13,737 nt of DNA from Bacteroidales bacterium UBA1722. GTDB taxonomy: Bacteria > Bacteroidota > Bacteroidia > Bacteroidales > UBA932. Position 1 is the stretch's first letter. Each line of letters starts with the position of its first letter. Location of the stretch: the NCBI GenBank assembly GCA_002317435.1, contig DCIQ01000029.1:1-13737 (forward strand), given 5' to 3'. A model generated the notes under the pieces. That model did no database searches. It saw only the letters and a program-made list of their open reading frames with translations, and had not been told where the DNA came from. Positions 8,732 to 13,737 of the stretch are shown here, in pieces. Made by a program: the position numbers and the translations under genes.

Positions 8732-10921
8732 CTATTCCGATCCGATTACGGCACGATATCCGTCAATCCGCGAATCGACATCCCGCGCCGCTGCGAATGA
8801 ATCCCCGATGGGTTCAGCCGGATATGGCTCCTTGGAATACATTTCCTCCCCGGCCATCTCCACAAGTACAGGCCAGAACTCTTTATCATACCAGTCACCA
8901 TCGACGGCAAGTCCCTTCTCCACACGGTCGATCGTAGTGTCGAAGAATGTCTGCCAGCGACGGCAATAGTAATCTCCCACAAGACCCTGCCACAAACGGC
9001 GCGCATAGTCGTCAAGATACATATCGCACCCCCACCGGGTCAAAATGGTTCGGGCATTCACCTCGAAACAGTCCTGCTCTGCAGCATCCGCTCCAAAACG
9101 GCGCGCATTGCTGATCCAGCGGCCGAAGAGCATTTCCTCACGAGTGGCGAGAAGTGCGTCCGTATCTGCAAATAATTTGAGTGACAGTTCTTTAAGTTCT
9201 TTCATCCGAGCCACATCCCCTGCGCTGGCCGCATCTGTGTATCGGTCAGTCAGCAATGTGAAGAGGTTCGCGAGGACCTGAGTGTAAAGGGTAGTTATAT
9301 CATAGCGTGACTGGTCTCTGCCGGAAGGATTGGCGAGAAGCACACGACAGCACTCGAGAAGAATATCATTGTCATACGGGAGTCTGGACTGGGGATCGTG
9401 GTGGCCGAATTCCGGATGCTGTGACATCATGGAGCCTGCGAAATAGGCCGCATCATGCACGAACACTTCGCGAATCAGTTTCTCCCAGGCAGCCTCCGTG
9501 GCAGGGCAGGCATCGTCACGGTGCAGAGAACTCCATTTCCTTATCCATCCATACGGATCAAGAGTGTCACACCAGAGCCTTTCATAAAAATATTCAAATG
9601 GATGAGGAGCTACGGAAAAGCCTTCCAGAGTGCATCCCAGACCGGTGCAGGTGCTTTCAGTTTCAAAAAGCGATTTGAGCAGACGGTCCACCTTGACGAT
9701 ATTCCCTTCCAGCACATCCACTCCACCGAAATCGCCCAGGTAGCACCAGATGAAAGGCTGGCCGTAATGGCTCTCCGTCTCACGCCAGAATTCGGAATAT
9801 TCACCCTGATACTCAAGCATGATCAGTTTTCCTTTCGGTACAGCATCCATACAGGCTTTCTTCGCTGCAGGAGACCATCCCGAGGGATTGTTGACGTAAA
9901 TCCACGCCATCTCTATCCATCTCGCCTCCGGGTCCACCTGTGCCATGGAAGAATAGAGCTCACCTGTCACACCGGCAAGATACTCCGGTTCCCAACTGGG
10001 AGGTATCATCTCGTTGAAGGGATCGGCACCGTAATAATGATCCGTACCGAACAATTCCGTCTGCTTTTCGAGATAAAGTTTCTGTACACGCTTGAAAAGA
10101 GGGTCATTGGGATCAAGGAAATATGGGGACGGGAAATCGCACCATGACGCTATTTCGGTAATGGCAGCATCCGGATACAGTTCGGCGACACGTCCTGGAA
10201 CATGTCCGCTGAATGCCGGAAGGACAGGACGCATTCCGAATTCACGCTCACGCCTGAGAATCCGCTTCTGCAGTTCCATCTGACCGTCTATCCAAGACTG
10301 CGGCAGGGGGCCCTGCCACCCGTCCATTTCGCCCATGCGATGCCATGGGAGATGGGCCGGACCGGAAAAATATGCCCGAATCTCATCGGCAGTCATCCCG
10401 AACTGCTGCCATACGTCAAGCCAGACATATTCCTGGCCTGTCAGAGCAAGGGGCATATTGATGCCATTGAGTGCCATCCAGTCTATCAACCATTCCCATT
10501 CCTCCCAGGTGCACCAGAGCAGTGCATAGCCGTATGTACAGTAATTCAGGAAAAAGCGGTCGCCTACCTTCGCAGTGCGTTCGACAGTTTCCGTCACCGG
10601 TGCGAGCTTATCCGGGATACTGAGTTCTCCCTTCATCCATGGACAGTCCACTCCAAGATAATTCTTCAGGTAATAATTGAGCCCGACTGCCATCGAGACA
10701 GGATTGTCTCCCGTAATCCGGACCTTGCGTCCGCTCTGCTCGAGAAGGAAAGTGTCATGGCGGGTGGTATCGGAAACGAACTCGATACCGGAGGCTTTCA
10801 CGCCGAGGAGCCGTTCCGCCAGCGCATCGGCTGCAGCGGTGTCGGGATTCTTGGAGTCACGGCAGCCGACGCATAAAGCCGCCATGACCAGAAATGCGGT
10901 AAAATAAGCTTTCACTTTCAT
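8732..10921 (-). CDS. GH89 alpha-N-acetylglucosaminidase (NAGLU family) lipoprotein
   Basis: A retaining exo-enzyme releasing terminal alpha-linked GlcNAc, such as GlcNAc-alpha-1,4-Gal on gastric-type mucin or ends of heparan-type chains. The 729-residue product has a lipoprotein signal with C20 as the lipidation site; the -3 position is Cys in place of the usual Leu. Domains run NAGLU N-terminal alpha/beta (about 28-115), TIM barrel (about 120-450, opening NYCTYGYALLWCTWEEWEW), and an all-helical C-terminal domain (about 455-729). The general acid is expected at E304 in ADPFNE (299-304) and the nucleophile at E433 in CTLEG (430-434). Their spacing of 129 residues is close to the 130 between E316 and E446 of human NAGLU. 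The mature end CRDS resembles a weak surface-export signal. It is last in unit 1, 71 nt after the Tat oxidoreductase with no promoter in between. Its partner GH110 is in the next unit. Confidence 0.93.
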   Translation of the reverse strand: MKVKAYFTAFLVMAALCVGCRDSKNPDTAAADALAERLLGVKASGIEFVSDTTRHDTFLLEQSGRKVRITGDNPVSMAVGLNYYLKNYLGVDCPWMKGELSIPDKLAPVTETVERTAKVGDRFFLNYCTYGYALLWCTWEEWEWLIDWMALNGINMPLALTGQEYVWLDVWQQFGMTADEIRAYFSGPAHLPWHRMGEMDGWQGPLPQSWIDGQMELQKRILRREREFGMRPVLPAFSGHVPGRVAELYPDAAITEIASWCDFPSPYFLDPNDPLFKRVQKLYLEKQTELFGTDHYYGADPFNEMIPPSWEPEYLAGVTGELYSSMAQVDPEARWIEMAWIYVNNPSGWSPAAKKACMDAVPKGKLIMLEYQGEYSEFWRETESHYGQPFIWCYLGDFGGVDVLEGNIVKVDRLLKSLFETESTCTGLGCTLEGFSVAPHPFEYFYERLWCDTLDPYGWIRKWSSLHRDDACPATEAAWEKLIREVFVHDAAYFAGSMMSQHPEFGHHDPQSRLPYDNDILLECCRVLLANPSGRDQSRYDITTLYTQVLANLFTLLTDRYTDAASAGDVARMKELKELSLKLFADTDALLATREEMLFGRWISNARRFGADAAEQDCFEVNARTILTRWGCDMYLDDYARRLWQGLVGDYYCRRWQTFFDTTIDRVEKGLAVDGDWYDKEFWPVLVEMAGEEMYSKEPYPAEPIGDSFAAARDVDSRIDGYRAVIGSE

Positions 10922-10992
10922 ATTATTTTTATTTGTTGCGACTGGACCCGGATAACACTTGTCATCCTGTCGGAAAAACTGTCTGAGGCGGA

Positions 10993-12354
10993 TTACAGGT
11001 ACTGTTTCGGTGTCCAGACCGGGTCGTAGGTTCTGGACCAGTACTGCCGGGACTCGGAGTCATTCAGGATGGCTCCCGATGCTGGATCTATCTTGAGAGA
11101 ACGGCCTAGTCTCTGGGCGATATTGCCATACTGGGTGTACTGTGTGCTCATACAGGCCTCGCACAGAGGGTCATTTACAGGTGTGCCGTTTTCTATGGCA
11201 TCGAACCAATTCGCGAAATGCAGGGCGTCAAGTTCCTCCGACGGATTGAAACGGTCACCGTCCCTGAACGTCATACCGGACTCCACTTTCCTGATTATCT
11301 GATCTTTGTCATCGAAGATAACATATTCATTCTTTCCGTTCAGGAAGAGCGACATACCATTTTCACCATAGAGTGTCACCCCTGTGGATGCACCATCGAT
11401 CCGTTTGGGATCACAACTTCTGCCCTCCCAGGTGAATGATGCCTTTTCTCCGAACTGGAACGACAGCACCTGTGTGTCGGGAGTCTCCCAGTCGTCATTC
11501 CGGAAATGATATCTCCCGCCGACGGATGCGACTTCGGAAGGGTATTCGTTCAGATTCATCATCCAGCGGACGAGATCCACGAAGTGGGTGCCGTTATTGA
11601 GGGCTTCGCCCGTTCCCCAGTGCCATCTCCAATGCCAGTTATAATGGACTATATTGTCCTTGTAAAGGGGTCCGCGCGGTGCCGGGCCCTGCCAGAAATC
11701 CCAATTGAGCCGCGAAGGGACCGGAACGGGCCTGCCCACACCGATGGAGGTGCGGTTCGTGGCATACCAGGACGTGGCGTGACGGACCTCACCGATGACA
11801 CCTTCCCGCAGTTCCTGTACTGCCTGACGGAGCACGGGATAGGACCTGCGCTGCATACCCACCTGCACGACCTTCCCATATTTTCTTTCAGCTTCGAGAA
11901 GCATGGCATTCTCTTCGGGGCAGTATGAAGCGGGTTTTTCAAGGTATACGTGCTTCCCGGCGTGAAGGGCCATAATCGCGGCGGTCGCGTGCCAGTGGTC
12001 CGGCATCGCTATCACTACCGCATCGATGTCATTCCGGTCAAGCATCTTCCGGTAATCCTGTTCCCCGTCGGGACGCGGTGCTCCTGACTCTTCGACCCAG
12101 CCGCGGCACTTCTCGAGTGCATCCAGGTCACAGTCACATATACATGCCACCTGACATCGGGGCATCTTAGAGAGTGTCCCCGCTATGGCCCGTCCCCGGC
12201 TGTTGACTCCCGCCACGCCTACACGGATTCTGTCGCCCGGAGGCACTGAAACGGTTTTCTTCCTGCCGGTTCCCGAAAGCGGTATTCCGGACAATGAAAT
12301 GAATGCGGACACAGCTGCCGCGTCTTTTATGAATTCTCTTCTGGATATGCTCAT
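10993..12354 (-). CDS. Tat-exported Gfo/Idh/MocA-family oxidoreductase
   Basis: Predicted NAD(P)-dependent sugar or glycoside dehydrogenase of the periplasm; substrate unknown. The 453-residue protein starts with a twin-arginine signal (SRREFIK, 4-10, then a hydrophobic stretch to about 28), so it would fold with its cofactor before export. The Rossmann domain (about 42-165) shows GVAGVNSRG (46-54), the end of beta-2 with D74, and the catalytic-type EKP (139-141, Lys140). The second domain carries NNGTHFVD (253-260) with the expected catalytic His257. The Trp-rich NWHWRWHW (239-246) may line the sugar site. Many exported relatives are labelled GH109, but GH109 enzymes I recall have EVSGA where this one has EKPAS, so a dehydrogenase is favoured. 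Five Cys lie within 67-83, which is unusual. It starts 6 nt after the preceding oxidoreductase stop, implying coupled translation. Confidence 0.88.
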   Translation of the reverse strand: MSISRREFIKDAAAVSAFISLSGIPLSGTGRKKTVSVPPGDRIRVGVAGVNSRGRAIAGTLSKMPRCQVACICDCDLDALEKCRGWVEESGAPRPDGEQDYRKMLDRNDIDAVVIAMPDHWHATAAIMALHAGKHVYLEKPASYCPEENAMLLEAERKYGKVVQVGMQRRSYPVLRQAVQELREGVIGEVRHATSWYATNRTSIGVGRPVPVPSRLNWDFWQGPAPRGPLYKDNIVHYNWHWRWHWGTGEALNNGTHFVDLVRWMMNLNEYPSEVASVGGRYHFRNDDWETPDTQVLSFQFGEKASFTWEGRSCDPKRIDGASTGVTLYGENGMSLFLNGKNEYVIFDDKDQIIRKVESGMTFRDGDRFNPSEELDALHFANWFDAIENGTPVNDPLCEACMSTQYTQYGNIAQRLGRSLKIDPASGAILNDSESRQYWSRTYDPVWTPKQYL

Positions 12355-12360
12355 GATGTA

Positions 12361-13362
12361 CTATCTGTATTGTTCTATCAGTTTCGCGGCCTCTTTTTCA
12401 GCCTCCTTGTAAACAGTTTCGAGTCTGACTGACCTGCCGTCCAGACCGGCGCTCAGATTTGACGCCTCCATAAAGGTGAACATCTCTAAAATCTCCTCTT
12501 TCGACACGGGAGGTGTGTCAGTCTCGAAGAATTCCAGAATCTCGCGGAGAAGGACCATATATCCTTCATATCCTCCGGCCGGCATCACCCCGTTTTCGAG
12601 AAACACCTGTCCTCCGTAGAAGCCGTTTCCGGAGGTTATGGCTCTGAAGGTTCCGATGCGTCCGTCCTTCCATAATCCTGTTACTATGTCACCTTGGGGT
12701 GAATGGACGCGGCTTACACTTTCACAGCCCGTTCCCATCGCCGTATAAAGGATTTCCACTCCGTGGATTCCATAGAAGCCGAAATCCGGATGACTCGGCT
12801 CGGGATAATGGGGAGAGTAGCAGTCCGCCCCCCTGACGGGCCCGTAAATCCCGGCCCTGATATCTGCATTGACCTTGGAGAAACGAAGGGCGCTCGAAGA
12901 GAAGATTTTTATCCCGTAATGCTCCGCCCTCTCGTAGATGGCTATGCACTGGGCGAGCGTGGCGCCGAGAGGTTTGTCGATATAGCACTTCTTACCGGCC
13001 TTGAAAACTTTCTCGGCCTGTTCGAGATGGGGGTGTCCGTCATTGGTTTCGAGGAATACGACATCGACCTTTTCGAGGAGTTCTTCGATGGAATCCACGA
13101 TTTCCACCCCATATTCCTTTACCTGTTCGACATACTGAGGGATACGTGTCGCGGCTGATTCTACCGTACGGGAGCCGTAGGGATATGCGGCGACCACTTC
13201 GTACTTTCTGACCAGCTCGTCATCGGAAGTGCCGTTGAGAAGTTTTGAGAACTCCGTGGAATGTGAAGTGTCCAGTCCGATGATTCCGATACGTGTGACT
13301 TCCTGAGCCGATGCTCCGAGGCAGAAAGCTGTCACTGCCCCAAAAAGTATGATTTTTCTCAT
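12361..13362 (-). CDS. Sec-exported Gfo/Idh/MocA-fold oxidoreductase, atypical Rossmann loop
   Basis: The 333-residue protein has a Sec signal peptide (1-19, AxA cleavage in GASA before Q20), so it is periplasmic and, unlike its neighbour, exported unfolded. The remainder is a compact Gfo/Idh/MocA fold. Beta-1 is followed by GIIGLDTSHS (26-35), where the usual third glycine of GxGxxG is missing and LDTSH takes the loop. A DKP motif (129-131, Lys130) replaces EKP. GIHGVEIL (198-205) supplies a catalytic-position His200. The C-terminal segment is short, with helices at about 266-282 and 314-333. Lys and His retention suggests an active enzyme; the changed loop makes cofactor binding uncertain. 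It is the first gene of unit 1, 6 nt ahead of the Tat oxidoreductase, so the two probably act together. Substrate unknown; a family member involved in sugar oxidation, reduction or epimerisation is the best guess. Confidence 0.85.
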   Translation of the reverse strand: MRKIILFGAVTAFCLGASAQEVTRIGIIGLDTSHSTEFSKLLNGTSDDELVRKYEVVAAYPYGSRTVESAATRIPQYVEQVKEYGVEIVDSIEELLEKVDVVFLETNDGHPHLEQAEKVFKAGKKCYIDKPLGATLAQCIAIYERAEHYGIKIFSSSALRFSKVNADIRAGIYGPVRGADCYSPHYPEPSHPDFGFYGIHGVEILYTAMGTGCESVSRVHSPQGDIVTGLWKDGRIGTFRAITSGNGFYGGQVFLENGVMPAGGYEGYMVLLREILEFFETDTPPVSKEEILEMFTFMEASNLSAGLDGRSVRLETVYKEAEKEAAKLIEQYR

Positions 13363-13398
13363 AGCGATATTGAATGTAGTTTGAGAGGCTATTTTGAA

Positions 13399-13422
13399 AT
13401 GATTGATGATTTTTTAATGATT
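13399..13422. repeat. Three ATGATT direct repeats in the unit 1 leader
   Basis: ATGATT occurs at 13399-13404, 13406-13411 and 13417-13422 in an AT-rich stretch between the promoter and the first start codon. Steps are 7 and 11 nt. It may be a protein site or only base composition; an A/T-rich leader is common before Bacteroidota start codons. Confidence 0.35.
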
Positions 13423-13473
13423 TCTGAAACTGAACAGTCTGAAAATCAGAACAAGTTTCAAGATGCCGCACAT
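13414..13473 (-). CDS. Possible 19-residue leader peptide in the unit 1 leader
   Basis: An ATG at 13473 opens a short frame encoding MCGILKLVLIFRLFSFRNH and ending in TAA at 13414. It would begin about 10 nt after the predicted transcription start and end 51 nt before the oxidoreductase ATG. It is hydrophobic with basic residues. There is no ribosome-binding signal, but that is common in this phylum. It could be chance; no attenuator hairpin with a T run follows it. Confidence 0.2.
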   Translation of the reverse strand: MCGILKLVLIFRLFSFRNH

Positions 13474-13486
13474 CAGGACATCTATG

Positions 13487-13518
13487 CAAATCTACTGATC
13501 AATCACCTCTTTTCCAAA
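13487..13518 (-). promoter_or_regulatory. Consensus Bacteroides promoter for the oxidoreductase-GH89 unit
   Basis: The minus strand has TTTG (13518-13515), 20 nt, then TAGATTTG (13494-13487), a full match in sequence and spacing to the -33/-7 consensus. It implies a leader of about 120 nt before the ATG at 13362, much longer than those of the other two units. Confidence 0.7.
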
Positions 13519-13737
13519 TATTCGCCAAGTGTCTCCGAGTTGGCAAGACTGAAAAACAGCTCGAGTTCACCTGCGAAACCGCGGGTTTGACTGCGCGAAC
13601 ATCCACCTCAGAACTCTGCTGAAGACATTTCTCTGCACTTCAATAAGAGAACAGACAGATTGATATAAACTGGTCAGTCCTCCCCGCAGGCCCTCCGGAA
13701 ACCTGACTGGCCGCTAAAGCGAAAGCCGTCCGCTGGC
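13519..13737. other. Right-edge region without a recognisable gene
   Basis: Together with the leader it makes 375 bases (13363-13737) without a convincing protein gene. Short frames on both strands show no family similarity. Besides the inverted repeat at 13524-13544 there is AAACC-GCG-GGTTT (13576-13588), and near the edge a plus-strand pairing of CTGGTCAG (13670-13677) with CTGACTGG (13703-13710) that needs two G-U pairs. I see no tRNA, no promoter consensus and no insertion-sequence end. An upstream gene may lie just outside the window. Confidence 0.4.
13524..13544. promoter_or_regulatory. Inverted repeat upstream of the unit 1 promoter
   Basis: GCCAA (13524-13528) and TTGGC (13540-13544) form an inverted repeat with an 11-nt spacer, starting 5 nt upstream of the -33 element. 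Position suits an activator site. Arms are short and the sequence differs from the palindrome upstream of unit 2. Confidence 0.25.

Noticed and set aside
7978..8937. 319-codon plus-strand open frame across GH110, the promoter and GH89
   Set aside because: It runs through two real genes and their shared intergenic region on the opposite strand and resembles no family.
10993..12354. Annotation as a GH109 alpha-N-acetylgalactosaminidase
   Set aside because: The fold is the same, but the EKP and NNGTHFVD motifs are those of ordinary dehydrogenases. The GH109 sequence I recall has a different stretch (EVSGA) at the EKP position. A GH109-type activity is not excluded, only unsupported.
13670..13737. 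Structured RNA or tRNA at the right edge
   Set aside because: Some pairing is possible, but no cloverleaf, anticodon arm or known RNA family could be recognised and the region is cut by the window.
1..13737. CRISPR array, insertion sequence, phage or conjugative element
   Set aside because: No spaced direct repeats, no transposase or integrase and no terminal inverted repeats were seen; composition is even across the PUL.

Overview
The window is a piece of a Bacteroidales (Bacteroidota) chromosome of roughly balanced GC. The evidence is a SusC/SusD outer-membrane glycan importer pair, lipoproteins whose mature ends begin Cys-Lys/Arg-Asp, and promoters matching the Bacteroides consensus (TTTG, 19-21 nt, TAnnTTTG). 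No regulator, sulfatase or inner-membrane sugar transporter lies in the window, so the genus cannot be fixed. The locus is best read as most of one polysaccharide utilisation locus (PUL), entirely on the minus strand and read from right to left.

Layout. Positions 1-176 hold the tail of an unrelated plus-strand membrane transporter (AspT/YidE/YbjL type) that converges on the PUL. The PUL falls into three apparent transcription units. Unit 1 (promoter 13487-13518) carries two exported Gfo/Idh/MocA-fold oxidoreductases (13362-12361, Sec signal; 12354-10993, twin-arginine signal) and a GH89 alpha-N-acetylglucosaminidase lipoprotein (10921-8732). Unit 2 (promoter 8604-8634) carries a GH110 alpha-1,3-galactosidase lipoprotein (8571-6856), SusC (6761-3459) and SusD (3440-1797), and ends at a strong hairpin terminator (1744-1773). 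Unit 3 is a single SGNH-type carbohydrate acetylesterase (1706-246). Its apparent promoter shares bases with the terminator of unit 2, and its own terminator overlaps its stop codon. The right end (13519-13737) contains no recognisable gene.

How the genes fit together. SusD and SusC would bind and import oligosaccharides. GH110 removes terminal alpha-1,3-galactose and GH89 removes terminal alpha-GlcNAc. Both are caps of animal mucin-type glycans, so a host O-glycan target is the simplest inference. The acetylesterase would strip O-acetyl groups that block other enzymes. The two exported oxidoreductases are the unusual part. Both keep the Lys-Pro and His positions of true dehydrogenases, and they do not look like the GH109 glycosidases of the same fold. 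They may oxidise or reduce sugars or glycosides in the periplasm. This resembles the oxidation-elimination (3-keto-glycoside) route described in gut Bacteroides, but no lyase partner is present here.
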